Source: Actinomadura opuntiae (GTDB taxonomy: Bacteria; Actinomycetota; Actinomycetes; Streptosporangiales; Streptosporangiaceae). From it: a stretch of DNA of 64,000 nt. The notes under the pieces were generated by a model, which saw only the letters and a program-made list of their open reading frames with translations, did not search any database and was not told the origin of the DNA. The stretch lies in assembly GCF_030283205.1 (NCBI RefSeq), contig NZ_JASNWF010000007.1, positions 248,001 to 312,000 on the forward strand. The letters run 5' to 3'. Positions 15,571-24,486 of the stretch are shown piece after piece (the stretch's first letter is position 1; each line of letters starts with the position of its first letter). The position numbers and the translations under genes were made by a program.

Positions 15571-16158
15571 TCAACGCGCCTGCTTGCCGCCGAAGTTCCC
15601 GGTGATCCGGCCGCGGCCCACCGTGTGCTCGGCGATGGCGCCCAGCGAGTCGCGGAGCTTGGCGCCCTGGCGGAACGGCGCCGGACTGTCCAGCGCGTAG
15701 ATGGTGAACCGGTACCGATGCCGTTCTCCCTTGGGCGGGCACGGGGGCGCGTATCCCGCCTTCTTGCCGGTGGTGAGCCCCTCGACGGCGCCCTGGATCT
15801 CGGCGCCCTCGACGAGCTCGTTGGTCGTGCCGTCGATCCCCGCGATCACCCAGTGCACGTAGGCGCCCTCCGGGGCGTCCGGGTCGTCCATCACGATCGC
15901 GAACGACCTGGTCCCGGCGGGCGCCCCCGACCAATGCAGCGGCGGGGTCTTGCCCTCTCCGCCAGGGTACGTCCCGCAGCCGTACCGCGTGGGCAAGTCG
16001 CGCCCATCGCGGAAGACGGGGCTGGTCACGGTGAACCACTCCGACAGCTCGGCGCTCTTGTTCTGGGGCTGGCCGATCAGCCCGCAGCCGCCCAGCGCCA
16101 TGGTGAGCGCGAGGACGCCCGCCGCGGCCGGGATCGGACGCCGGTCTCTGCTCTTCAT
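15571..16158 (-). CDS. YbhB/YbcL-family (PEBP-like) lipoprotein
   Basis: A 195-residue protein with a lipoprotein signal peptide ending in the lipobox LGGC (Cys25), so it is predicted to be lipid-anchored outside the membrane. The mature part is a phosphatidylethanolamine-binding-protein-like fold: TPPLHWSGAPAGTRSFAIVMDDPDAP and YVHWVIAGID contain the conserved DPDAP and H-W ligand-site motifs, and the segment RYRFTIYALD follows. The ligand is unknown. It is transcribed alone, divergent from ndh across 402 bases. Confidence 0.88.
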   Translation of the reverse strand: MKSRDRRPIPAAAGVLALTMALGGCGLIGQPQNKSAELSEWFTVTSPVFRDGRDLPTRYGCGTYPGGEGKTPPLHWSGAPAGTRSFAIVMDDPDAPEGAYVHWVIAGIDGTTNELVEGAEIQGAVEGLTTGKKAGYAPPCPPKGERHRYRFTIYALDSPAPFRQGAKLRDSLGAIAEHTVGRGRITGNFGGKQAR

Positions 16159-16560
16159 TCGTTACGCTCCCGGGCGAGATCGTACGCCGCGCGCCGCCGG
16201 ACTGCCGTCATCCGGGCCCCGCGCGCTCCGCGCCGGTGGCGCCCCCTTCCTCGTCCGCCCCAACCTTAGGGGCTCCCCGGGTGTGGAACGGGCCTTTCCA
16301 CCCCCCGCGCGGGTGGCGTTCCCAGGTCGGGGACGGGTCGGCGCCCGCGGGACGCCGGTGTGAGTTGCGTCATGCGTGCTTTGCCCCGTTCCATCCGAAA
16401 ATTTGGGAAGGAGTGGCGAGTTTCACATGCCCGGTAACGCTCCACTTTGCCGTTACGGGAAGTTTTCGGGTTCTTTCCTGGTTCCGGGTTGGTGTCAGCG
16501 TGACTTCATCGGCTAGTTTGTGAATGTCTTCACAAGCCGACCGTGACATAGGAGGCCGCA
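16159..16560. promoter_or_regulatory. divergent promoter region of lipoprotein gene and ndh
   Basis: 402 bases without a gene. Near ndh a TAGTTT (16514-16519) is a plausible -10, with TTGGTG at 16489-16494 as a loosely spaced -35. A Rex-type operator begins within the -10 box. An excellent ribosome-binding site, GGAGG at 16551-16555, lies five bases before the ndh ATG. The half nearer the lipoprotein gene shows nothing further. Confidence 0.55.
16518..16535. promoter_or_regulatory. Rex-type redox operator upstream of ndh
   Basis: TTGTGAA, four bases, then TTCACAA: a perfect dyad that contains the actinobacterial Rex consensus TGTGAA-N4-TTCACA. It overlaps the putative -10 of ndh, ideal for repression. 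Rex senses the NADH/NAD ratio and is known to repress ndh in Streptomyces, so the match of site and gene is coherent. Confidence 0.78.
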
Positions 16561-17934
16561 ATGGCCAGGACCGCCGAGGAGACCCCTGGCGCTCCCCACA
16601 TCCTCATCGTGGGTGGCGGCTATGTGGGCATGTACACCGCCCTGCGCCTGCAGAAGAAGCTCAAGAAGGAGCTCAAGCGGGGCGAGGTCAAGGTCACCGT
16701 CGTTGACCCGAACTCGTACATGACGTACCAGCCGTTCCTCCCCGAGGCCGCCGCCGGGAACATCTCCCCCCGGCACGTCGTCGTCCCGCTCCGCCGGGTG
16801 CTGCCCCGCTGCACCGTCCGCAAGGCGCGGGTCACCGAGCTCAACCACGGCGAGGGCTGGGCGATCGTGCAGCCGCTGGCCGGCCCGCCGGAGCGGATCT
16901 CCTACGACTACCTGGTCATGGCCGCCGGCGCGGTGCCGCGGCTGCTGCCCATCCCGGGCCTGGCCGAGAACGGCATCAGCCTCAAGACCGTCGGCGAGGC
17001 GATCCACCTGCGCAACCACGTGCTGGAGCAGCTGGAGATCGCCGAGTCGACCGACGACGTGGACCTGCGCCGCAAGGCGCTGACGTTCGTGTTCGTCGGC
17101 GGCGGGTTCGCCGGCGTCGAGGCGGTCGCCGAGCTCGAGGACATGAGCCGCGACGCCACCAGGTACATGCGCAAGGTCACCCCGCAGGACCTGCGGTTCG
17201 TCCTCGTCGAGGCCGCCGACCGCATCCTGCCCGAGGTCGGCCCCGACATGGGCAAGTGGACCGCCGAGCAGCTGCGCGGCCGCGGCATCGACGTGAAGAT
17301 GAAGACCTTCCTGCAGTCCGCCGTGGACGGCCAGATCGAGCTGTCGGACGGCAGCAGCTTCCAGGCCGGCACGCTGGTGTGGAACGCGGGCGTCAAGCCG
17401 TCCCCGGTGGTCCGGCACGGCGACCTGCCGGTGGACGAGCGGGGCCGGGTCAAGGGCACCGAGTACCTCACCATCGAGGGCCTGGTGCGGGCGTTCACCG
17501 CCGGCGACAACGCCGCGATCCCCGACCTCACCCAGGACGGCATGTTCTGCCCGCCGAACGCCCAGCACGCGGTCCGGCAGTCCAAGGTGCTGGCCGACAA
17601 CATCGTCCGGTCGCTGCGCGGCAAGTCGCTCAAGCCGTACGTGCACGGCAACCTCGGCGCCGTCGCCGGGCTCGGCCTGCACAAGGGCGTGGCGAACCCG
17701 ATGGGCTTCAAGCTCAAGGGCTGGCCCGCGTGGATCTTCCACCGCAGCTACCACGGCGCGATGGTCCCGACCTTCAACCGCAAGATCCGGGTCATCGCCG
17801 ACTGGACGCTCGCGCTGTTCCTCAAGCGCGAGACCGTCTCGCTGGCCAGCGTCGAGCAGCCGCGCGCCGACTTCGAGCTCGCGGCCCTGGACGACGCCAA
17901 GCCGAAGGCCAGGTCGAGCGAGCCCGCGGCCTGA
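16561..17934 (+). CDS. ndh: type II NADH dehydrogenase
   Basis: A 457-residue FAD enzyme that passes electrons from NADH to menaquinone without pumping protons. The FAD-binding GGGYVGMYTALRLQ follows the start, and the NADH-binding GGGFAGVEAVAEL is near residue 180. TFTAGDNAAIPDL-like FAD contact (AFTAGDNAAIPDLTQDG) and a QHAVRQ quinone-site motif near residue 337 are present. The C-terminal part (GWPAWIFHRSYHG) suits membrane association. The ATG has a strong GGAGG. It is probably under Rex control through the operator just upstream, so it should be de-repressed when NADH accumulates. A long hairpin closes the transcript. Confidence 0.95.
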   Translation: MARTAEETPGAPHILIVGGGYVGMYTALRLQKKLKKELKRGEVKVTVVDPNSYMTYQPFLPEAAAGNISPRHVVVPLRRVLPRCTVRKARVTELNHGEGWAIVQPLAGPPERISYDYLVMAAGAVPRLLPIPGLAENGISLKTVGEAIHLRNHVLEQLEIAESTDDVDLRRKALTFVFVGGGFAGVEAVAELEDMSRDATRYMRKVTPQDLRFVLVEAADRILPEVGPDMGKWTAEQLRGRGIDVKMKTFLQSAVDGQIELSDGSSFQAGTLVWNAGVKPSPVVRHGDLPVDERGRVKGTEYLTIEGLVRAFTAGDNAAIPDLTQDGMFCPPNAQHAVRQSKVLADNIVRSLRGKSLKPYVHGNLGAVAGLGLHKGVANPMGFKLKGWPAWIFHRSYHGAMVPTFNRKIRVIADWTLALFLKRETVSLASVEQPRADFELAALDDAKPKARSSEPAA

Positions 17935-17955
17935 CCCGCGCCCCTCGCCCGGCAG

Positions 17956-17994
17956 CCGGCGCCCCGGCGGTCCCCGTGACCGCCGGGGCGCCGG
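17956..17994 (+). terminator. terminator after ndh
   Basis: A 16-bp perfect stem (CCGGCGCCCCGGCGGT with ACCGCCGGGGCGCCGG) with a 7-base loop, 21 bases after the ndh stop. No T-run. Confidence 0.75.
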
Positions 17995-18024
17995 CATGTC
18001 CGGCGGTGGGGGACAATCGCCGGT

Positions 18025-21000
18025 GTGCGGATCGGGATCCTGGGGCCCCTGGAGGCGCGCGCGGACGGCGGCCCCGTCGAGGTCGGGGGAGCGCGGCTTC
18101 GGGCCCTGCTGACCCTGCTCGCCCTCGACCCCGGCGCGCTCCTGCCCGCCGAGCGGATCATCGACGCGCTCTGGGAGGACGGCGTGCCGCGCGGCGCGCC
18201 GAACGCGCTGCAGTCCCTGGTATCGCGGCTGCGCGCCGCCATCGGCCGGGACGCGGTCGAGTCGCGGTCGGGCGCCTACCGGCTCGTCCTGCCGCGCGCG
18301 TGCGTCGACGCCCACGACTTCGAGGCGCGGGTCGCCGCCGCGCGGCGCGCCTCCGACCCCGCCGACCGGTCGGCGGCCCTGCGCGAGGCGCTCGCGCTGT
18401 GGCGCGGGCCCGCCCTCGCCGACGCCGCCGGGCTGCGGTTCGCGGACGCGCCCGCCGCGCGGCTGGACGCGCTGCGCCGCGCCGCGCTGGAGGAGCGCAT
18501 CGACGCCGACCTCGCGCTCGGCCGGCACGCCGAGGTGATCCCCGAACTGCGCGCCCTCGCCGCCGAGGACCCGCTCCGCGAACCCGCCACGGCCCTGCTG
18601 ATGCGCGCTCTGTACGCCGCCGGCCATCACGCCGAGGCGCTCACCCGGTACGAGGAGGCCAAGCGCGCCCTCGCCGACGGGCTCGGCGTCGACCCGTCGC
18701 CCGAGCTGGCGGCCGTCCACCTCGCGGTGCTGCGCCGCGACCCGGCCTTGGCCTCCGCCCGTCCGGACGCCGTCCCCGCTTCGCCGCGTCCCTCGAAAGG
18801 CAACCTGAGCGCGCCGCTGACCAGCTTCATCGGGCGCGACGCCGACCTGGACCGGGTCGGCGCGCTGCTGGCGGACGCCCGCCTGGTCACCCTCACCGGC
18901 CCGGGCGGCGCCGGCAAGACCCGCCTGTCGGTGGAGGCCGCACGCCGCCTCGACGCCTCCGGCGCCGCGCCGGACGGAGTGTGGGCGGCCGAGTTGGCGC
19001 CGGTCACCGATCCGGGAGAGGTGCCCGCCGCCGTCCTCGCCGCGCTCGGGCTGCGCGAGGCGGCCCTGCCGATGCCCGGCCGACGCGCCGCCCCGCCCGC
19101 CGCCGACCCCCTGGACCGGCTCGTCACCGCGCTGGCGGGCAAGCGGCTGCTGCTCGTCCTGGACAACTGCGAGCACCTGCTGGACGCCGCCGCCCGGCTG
19201 GCCGACCGGGTGCTGGCCGCGTGCCCCGGCGTCCGGATCCTGGCGACCAGCCGCGAACCGCTCGGCATCACCGGCGAGACGCTCTGGACCGTCGGGCCGC
19301 TGGAGGCGCCGCCGCCGTCGGCCGCCCCGGAGAAGGCGCTGGCCCGGCCCGCCGTCCGGCTGCTGGCCGACCGCGCCGCCGCCGTCTCGCCCGGATTCGC
19401 GGTGACCGGCGCCAACGTCGCCTGGATCGTCCGGATCTGCCGGGCGCTGGACGGCATGCCGCTGGCGATCGAGCTGGCCGCAGCCCGGATGCGGGCGATG
19501 ACGCCCGAGCAGGTCGCGACCCGCCTGGACGACCGGTTCCGGCTGCTCAGCGCGGGCAGCCGCACCGCCCTGCCCCGGCACCGGACGCTGCGGGCCGTCG
19601 TGGAGTGGAGCTGGGACCTGCTGGAGGACCCCGAACGCATGCTGTGCCGCCGGCTGGCCGTCTTCCCCGGCGGCGCGACGCTGGAGACCGCGGAGCGGGT
19701 GTGCGCCGGGCCGGGCCTCGATCGCGCCGACGTCCTGGACGTCCTGACCGCGCTGGTCGACAAGTCCCTGGTGACGGTGACCGGCGCGGACGGCGGGCCG
19801 CGCTACCGGATGCTGGAGACGATCCGCGCGTACGGGACCGAGCGGCTGGCCGAGGCGGGCGAGGAGCGGGCCGTCCGGCAGGCGCACGCCGACTGCTTCG
19901 TCGCCGTGGCCGAGGAGGCGGAACCGCACCTGTACCGGTCCGAGCAGCTGGACTGGCTGCACCGGCTCACCGCAGAGCACGACAACATCTCCGCCGCACT
20001 GCGCTGGACGATCTCCGCCGGGGACGCGGCGACGGCCCTGCGGTTCTGCGCGGCGCTCGGCTGGTACTGGTTCCTGCAGGGCGAGCTGCGCGACGGCGCC
20101 GACCACCTGGAGGAGATCCTCGCGCTCCCGGACGTCCCGGACGACGAGACGACCGCGCTCGCCCTCGCGCTCGGGGCCATGGCGTCCCTGGACAACCAGC
20201 TCGACGGCGACCGCGTGCTCGGCTGGCTGACCCGCGCCCGTGACCTGTGCGCCGGCCGCGACCCCGCCGCCGTGCACCCGGCGCTGCGCCTGATGCTCAC
20301 CAGCTTCGAGATGTACACGGTGGGCTGGGACGACACGACGGCGGTCGGCGTCGACGGGCTGCTGGACGACCCCGACCCGTGGGTGCGCGGCCTGGCGTAC
20401 TTCATCCGCGGCCAGGTCGCCCACAATTTCGGCTGGACGGGCCGCGTGCAGGACGACTGCGACCGGGCGCTGGCCGCGTTCCGCGAGGCGGGGGACCGGT
20501 GGGGGCTGTCGTTCACGCTGGCCGCGCAGGCCGAGATCGCCGGCCGGGACGGCGACCACCGCCGCTCCGCGGCGCTCTACGAGGAGTCGCTGCGGCTGAA
20601 CGCCGAGCTGGGCGGCGGGACGGCGGCGCTGGTCCACGTCCACATGAAGCTGGCCAACGCGCTGGACCTGATCGGCGAGCGCGCCCGCGGGGAGGCGCTG
20701 CTGCTCGCGGCGGCCGAGGGCGTCGAGGCGGCCCGGCGGCCGGAGGAGGTGGCCGCGGTGCACTACCAGCTCGGCGAGTTCGCCCGCCGCTCCGGCGACA
20801 CGGCGAAGGCGCTGCGCCGGCTGTCGCGCGCCGACGAGCTGACCCGGGGCATCCCCGGCCCGCCGCAGTTCCGCGCGATGGTGCTGTGCTCGCGCGCCCA
20901 GCTCGACATGGCGATGGGCGCGATGGACGAGGCGTCCGCGCGGCTGGACGAGGCGGTGCGCGGCGCCGCGCAGGCCCGCGACTACCCGATCCTGGCGTAC

Positions 21001-21288
21001 GTGCTGGCGGGCCTGGCGGAGCGGTCGCGCCTGCTCGGCGACCCGGAACGCGCGGCCGTGCTGCTCGGTACCGCCGACGGGCTGCGCGGCGCCCGCGACC
21101 TGTCGCAGCCGGACGTGCTGGCCATCGAGGCCGCCGTCCGCGCCGACCTCGGCGAGGCGGCCTTCACCGCGGCCCACGAGCGCGGGCTGGCCCGCACCCT
21201 GGACGACGTCGTCGCCGAGTTCGGCCTGGAACACCCGCCCGCGTCGACGATGACGCGGCCGCCCGGGGCCGGGAGCGCCGCCTCGTGA
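18025..21288 (+). CDS. BTAD/AfsR-type transcriptional regulator with NTPase and TPR domains
   Basis: A 1087-residue regulator of the SARP-like large class. Residues 1-95 form an OmpR-type winged helix (LTLLALDPGALLPAERIIDALW), about 96-245 a bacterial transcriptional activation domain (BTAD), then an NB-ARC-like ATPase with Walker A GPGGAGKTRLS near 292 and a LLVLDNCEHLLD Walker B. The C-terminal 500 residues are helical TPR-like repeats. The GTG start at 18025 is preceded by GACAAT seven bases upstream and lacks a Shine-Dalgarno, pointing to a leaderless transcript. Such proteins are often pathway-specific activators, but no biosynthetic cluster is adjacent; an ABC exporter and MFS pump lie downstream. 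Confidence 0.9.
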   Translation: MRIGILGPLEARADGGPVEVGGARLRALLTLLALDPGALLPAERIIDALWEDGVPRGAPNALQSLVSRLRAAIGRDAVESRSGAYRLVLPRACVDAHDFEARVAAARRASDPADRSAALREALALWRGPALADAAGLRFADAPAARLDALRRAALEERIDADLALGRHAEVIPELRALAAEDPLREPATALLMRALYAAGHHAEALTRYEEAKRALADGLGVDPSPELAAVHLAVLRRDPALASARPDAVPASPRPSKGNLSAPLTSFIGRDADLDRVGALLADARLVTLTGPGGAGKTRLSVEAARRLDASGAAPDGVWAAELAPVTDPGEVPAAVLAALGLREAALPMPGRRAAPPAADPLDRLVTALAGKRLLLVLDNCEHLLDAAARLADRVLAACPGVRILATSREPLGITGETLWTVGPLEAPPPSAAPEKALARPAVRLLADRAAAVSPGFAVTGANVAWIVRICRALDGMPLAIELAAARMRAMTPEQVATRLDDRFRLLSAGSRTALPRHRTLRAVVEWSWDLLEDPERMLCRRLAVFPGGATLETAERVCAGPGLDRADVLDVLTALVDKSLVTVTGADGGPRYRMLETIRAYGTERLAEAGEERAVRQAHADCFVAVAEEAEPHLYRSEQLDWLHRLTAEHDNISAALRWTISAGDAATALRFCAALGWYWFLQGELRDGADHLEEILALPDVPDDETTALALALGAMASLDNQLDGDRVLGWLTRARDLCAGRDPAAVHPALRLMLTSFEMYTVGWDDTTAVGVDGLLDDPDPWVRGLAYFIRGQVAHNFGWTGRVQDDCDRALAAFREAGDRWGLSFTLAAQAEIAGRDGDHRRSAALYEESLRLNAELGGGTAALVHVHMKLANALDLIGERARGEALLLAAAEGVEAARRPEEVAAVHYQLGEFARRSGDTAKALRRLSRADELTRGIPGPPQFRAMVLCSRAQLDMAMGAMDEASARLDEAVRGAAQARDYPILAYVLAGLAERSRLLGDPERAAVLLGTADGLRGARDLSQPDVLAIEAAVRADLGEAAFTAAHERGLARTLDDVVAEFGLEHPPASTMTRPPGAGSAAS

Positions 21289-22251
21289 TCACAGCGGCGG
21301 GCCGGCCCGTTTCACGGTCCGGATCACCGGCGCGGTCTCCATCGTGACGATGCCGTCCAGGGCGGCGACGCGTTCGGTGAGGTAGCGCGCGAGGTCCTCG
21401 GTGTCGCGGCAGTTCACGACGGCGACGAGGTTCGTCGGCCCGGTGGTCAGCGCGACGAACGACACCTCCGGATGCGCGGCCATCGCGGTCGCGACGTCCT
21501 GCAGCGCGGACGGGCGCACCGACATCCACAGCCGCGCCTCGGCGTGGAAGCCGAGCCGCGCCGGTTCGATGTCGACCTGGTACTGCAGGACGCCCGCGCC
21601 GCGCAGGGCCTCGGCGCGCCGCTTGACCGTGGAGTCCGACCAGCCCGTCGCCCTGGCGAGGTCGGTGTAACCGGCGCGGCCGTCCAGTGCGAGGGCGGCG
21701 AGCAGGGCCCGGTCGGCCGCGCCGACCTCGACCGGCTGCGTCCCGCCGGGTACCGGACGCGGCCGGAGCCGGTCGGCCTGCTCGGGCGACAGCACCGCGG
21801 GGCCGAGCCACGTGGCGGGCAGCGCGAAGCTGCGGAGCAGCAGGTGCGCCGACACGCCGATCACGCGCCGGGTGCGCGGCAGCTTCTCCAGCAGCAGCGC
21901 GTCCCGCTCGTCGGCCGACCGCGTCTGCGCGTTGCACGAGATCTCGGTGCCGCCGGACAGCAGGTAGACGAACGAGGTGTCGTCGCGCGCCGCGAGCGCC
22001 CCGGCGATGGCACCGGCGGCGTCCGGCGTGCAGCGCAGCCGGATCGTCCACGAGGTGTACCCGAGCCTGCGCCCGTTCACCGCGCCCACCACCCGCAGCA
22101 CGCCGGACGAGCGGAGCCGCCGGTACCGGCGCGCGACGGTGTTCTCCGAGACGCCGAGCACCTCGCCGATGCGGCTGAACGGGGCCCGCCCGTCGATCCG
22201 CAGCGCGTGCACGAGCCCGTGATCGACCTCGTCCAGCGTGACGTCATCCAT
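21289..22251 (-). CDS. duplicated Lrp/AsnC-family regulator
   Basis: A 320-residue protein made of two AsnC-type halves. Each has a winged-helix N-part (FSRIGEVLGVSENTVARRYRRL and YTDLARATGWSDSTVKRRAEAL) followed by a RAM-like ligand domain (the second opens VSFVALTTGPTNLVAVVNC). Single-chain tandem Lrp proteins are known in actinobacteria. Its stop codon abuts the stop of the BTAD regulator. It is divergent from an MFS pump 110 bases away, which it probably controls; a 15-base palindrome lies between them. The effector is unknown, likely an amino acid or drug. Confidence 0.87.
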   Translation of the reverse strand: MDDVTLDEVDHGLVHALRIDGRAPFSRIGEVLGVSENTVARRYRRLRSSGVLRVVGAVNGRRLGYTSWTIRLRCTPDAAGAIAGALAARDDTSFVYLLSGGTEISCNAQTRSADERDALLLEKLPRTRRVIGVSAHLLLRSFALPATWLGPAVLSPEQADRLRPRPVPGGTQPVEVGAADRALLAALALDGRAGYTDLARATGWSDSTVKRRAEALRGAGVLQYQVDIEPARLGFHAEARLWMSVRPSALQDVATAMAAHPEVSFVALTTGPTNLVAVVNCRDTEDLARYLTERVAALDGIVTMETAPVIRTVKRAGPPL

Positions 22252-22273
22252 CGCTGCACCCTACTAGTTGACG

Positions 22274-22288
22274 GATTCCGGCGGAATC
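22274..22288. promoter_or_regulatory. palindrome between lrp-like and MFS genes
   Basis: GATTCCG-G-CGGAATC is a perfect 15-base dyad, directly following TTGACG (22268-22273), a good -35 for the pump gene. Position and symmetry suit an operator of the divergent Lrp-type regulator. Confidence 0.45.
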
Positions 22289-22361
22289 ACGGCCGTGCTT
22301 GGCGGGTATGCGTGCGCGGCGCCGACGCTGTGGGGGCCTTCCAGAGAAAGGAGAGTCCCCG

Positions 22362-23693
22362 ATGCGCCGATGGTCACCGCTCGTGGCGGTCTGCCTGGGC
22401 TCGTTCATGTTCATCGTCGACACCACGATCGTCGCGGTGGCGCTGCCCAGCGTCGCCGGCGGCCTGCACACCACCCTGCCCGGCCTGCAATGGGTCGCCA
22501 ACGTCTACACCCTCGTCCTCGCCGTGCTGATGCTCCCGGCCGGATCGCTCGCCGACCGCTACGGCCACCGCGCCGCCTACCTCGCCGGGCTTGCGATCTT
22601 CGCGGCGGCGTCGGCGGGCTGCGCGCTCGCCCCGGACGCGCCCGCCCTCATCGCCGCCCGCGCCGTCCAGGGGATCGGCGGCGCCGCCATGGCCGTCACC
22701 GCGTTCTCCCTGATCGGCGCCGTCTACCAGGGGCCCGCGATGGGGACGGCGATGGGCGTGTGGGGCGCCGTCAGCGGCCTCGGCGGCGCGGCCGGGCCGA
22801 TGCTCGGCGGCGCCCTGACCGCCTGGCTCGGCTGGCGCGCGATCTTCCTGGTGAACCTGCCGGTCGCCCTGGCCACCATCGCGCTCACCGTGAAGGCGAT
22901 CGGACGCGGCGAACGGGCCGGACGATCCGTCAGGCTCGACCCGCCCGGCATGGCACTGTTCGCGATCTGCGCGGGCGCCCTCACCGCCGCGCTGACCCGG
23001 GCCGGCACCGACGGCTGGGACGCGGCCCCGGTGCTCGCCGGGCTGGCCGCCGCGCTCGCCGCGCTCGCGGGGTTCATCGCCCTCGAACTGCGCCGCCGCG
23101 ATCCGCTGCTCGACCTGCGGCTGTTCCGCGAGCCCGCGTTCGCCGCCGTCATGGTCTGCGTGCTCGCCTCGTCGGCCGCGTTCGCCTGCCTGATCTACAC
23201 CTCGATCTGGCTCCAGTCGTCGGTCGGCCTCGGCCCCGTCCGCGCCGGCCTCGCGCTGATGCCGATGGCCCTGACGACCTTCGCGGTCTCCATGCTGAGC
23301 GGGCGCCGCGTCCCGCCGCGCACCGCCGTCGGCGGCGGGCTGCTGCTCAGCGGCATCGGCTGCGCGCTGCAGGCGCACCTGGACGCCGGCTCCGGCGCGT
23401 CGTCGATCACACTCGGGCTGGTCGTGACCGGCGCGGGCGTCGGCCTGATGATCCCCGCGATGGGCACCGCCGTCATGACGGCCGCGCCGCCGCAGCGGCG
23501 CGGGACGGCCGCCGGCGCGATGACCACCTTCCGCCAGCTCGGCCAGACCCTCGGCGTCGCCGCCCTGGGCGTCCTGTTCCAGAACGCCCCTCACGACACC
23601 GCCAAGGGCCTCGACCACGTCTACCTCGCCGCCGCCATCACCGGTCTGGCAGCCGCCGCCCTCGCCTTCACCGCCCTCAAGCGCGCTTCTTGA
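22362..23693 (+). CDS. MFS drug-efflux transporter (DHA2/EmrB type)
   Basis: A 443-residue transporter started at the ATG at 22362, which follows AAAGGAGA at proper distance. Motif C-like and signature regions are visible: SFMFIVDTTIVAVALPSVAG in helix 1, and LPAGSLADRYGHRAAYLAGL (motif A) in loop 2-3. Around twelve to fourteen hydrophobic helices fill the chain. DHA2 pumps export drugs or metabolites by proton antiport. It is likely regulated by the divergent Lrp-like protein. Its last 17 bases overlap the 3' end of the convergent ABC permease gene. Confidence 0.9.
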   Translation: MRRWSPLVAVCLGSFMFIVDTTIVAVALPSVAGGLHTTLPGLQWVANVYTLVLAVLMLPAGSLADRYGHRAAYLAGLAIFAAASAGCALAPDAPALIAARAVQGIGGAAMAVTAFSLIGAVYQGPAMGTAMGVWGAVSGLGGAAGPMLGGALTAWLGWRAIFLVNLPVALATIALTVKAIGRGERAGRSVRLDPPGMALFAICAGALTAALTRAGTDGWDAAPVLAGLAAALAALAGFIALELRRRDPLLDLRLFREPAFAAVMVCVLASSAAFACLIYTSIWLQSSVGLGPVRAGLALMPMALTTFAVSMLSGRRVPPRTAVGGGLLLSGIGCALQAHLDAGSGASSITLGLVVTGAGVGLMIPAMGTAVMTAAPPQRRGTAAGAMTTFRQLGQTLGVAALGVLFQNAPHDTAKGLDHVYLAAAITGLAAAALAFTALKRAS

Positions 23694-24486
23694 AGGCGCG
23701 CAGGGAGAGCGGGGCGAAGACGAGCGAGATGCCGACGCCCCAGGCGAGCGCGACCCACGCGTGCTCCAGGACCGGGCCGCCGACCAGCAGCCCCCGCATG
23801 GACGCCACCAGCTGCGTCACCGGGCTGTTGTCCATGCAGAACGCCAGCCAGCCGGGGATGCCCTTGGTCGTCGGGATGAACGCCGTGCTCAGGAAGCTCA
23901 GCGGGAAGATCACCACGAACCCGAAGATCTGCACCTTCTCCGGCTCGTTCACCTTCATCGCGATGTACACCGACGTCCAGGAGAACAGCAGCGCGAACGT
24001 CAGGAGCAGCAGGAACGCCAGGAGCACCGACAGGACGCCGGTGTGCACGCGGAACCCGATCGCGAACCCGACCCCCAGCAGGATCAGCATCGACCACGCC
24101 TGCTTGACGGTGTCGGCGATGATGCGGCCCGCGAGCGGCGCCGACCGCGAGATCGGCAGGCTGCGGAACCGGTCGAACACCCCCTTGGTGATGTCGGTGT
24201 TCAGCCCGAAACCGGTGCTCATCCCGGCGAACAGCGCGTTCTGCGCGATGATCCCGGGGATGACGATCGGCAGGTAGGCGTGCACGCTGCCGGCCATCGC
24301 CGGCCCGAACACGTACGCGAACAGCAGCACGAACATGATGGGCTGGATGGACAGGTCCAGCAGCTCCATCGGGTTGTGCTTGATCTGGACCAGGTTGCGC
24401 CAGGCCAGCGTCAGCGTGTTGCGGACGGCGACGCCCGGCGACACCCGCTTGGCCAGGTCCTGCGGCGCGAGGGTGGCGGTCGTCAT
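23677..24486 (-). CDS. ABC-2 type export permease (DrrB family)
   Basis: A 269-residue membrane protein with six hydrophobic helices and the ABC-2 features TLAWRNLVQIKHNPMELLDLSIQP before helix 1 and GRIIADTVKQAW in the middle. It starts at the ATG at 24486, overlapping the upstream ATPase stop by four bases (ATGA), so translation is coupled. With the ATPase it forms a daunorubicin-resistance-type exporter. The substrate is not evident. Its 3' end overlaps the MFS gene tail. Confidence 0.92.
   Translation of the reverse strand: MTTATLAPQDLAKRVSPGVAVRNTLTLAWRNLVQIKHNPMELLDLSIQPIMFVLLFAYVFGPAMAGSVHAYLPIVIPGIIAQNALFAGMSTGFGLNTDITKGVFDRFRSLPISRSAPLAGRIIADTVKQAWSMLILLGVGFAIGFRVHTGVLSVLLAFLLLLTFALLFSWTSVYIAMKVNEPEKVQIFGFVVIFPLSFLSTAFIPTTKGIPGWLAFCMDNSPVTQLVASMRGLLVGGPVLEHAWVALAWGVGISLVFAPLSLRAFKKRA

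Noticed and set aside
16513..21234. 1573-codon open frame on the minus strand opposite ndh and the BTAD regulator
   Set aside because: It is a high-GC shadow: composition is Gly/Arg/Ala/Val-biased without domains, and it lies antisense to two clearly recognised genes.
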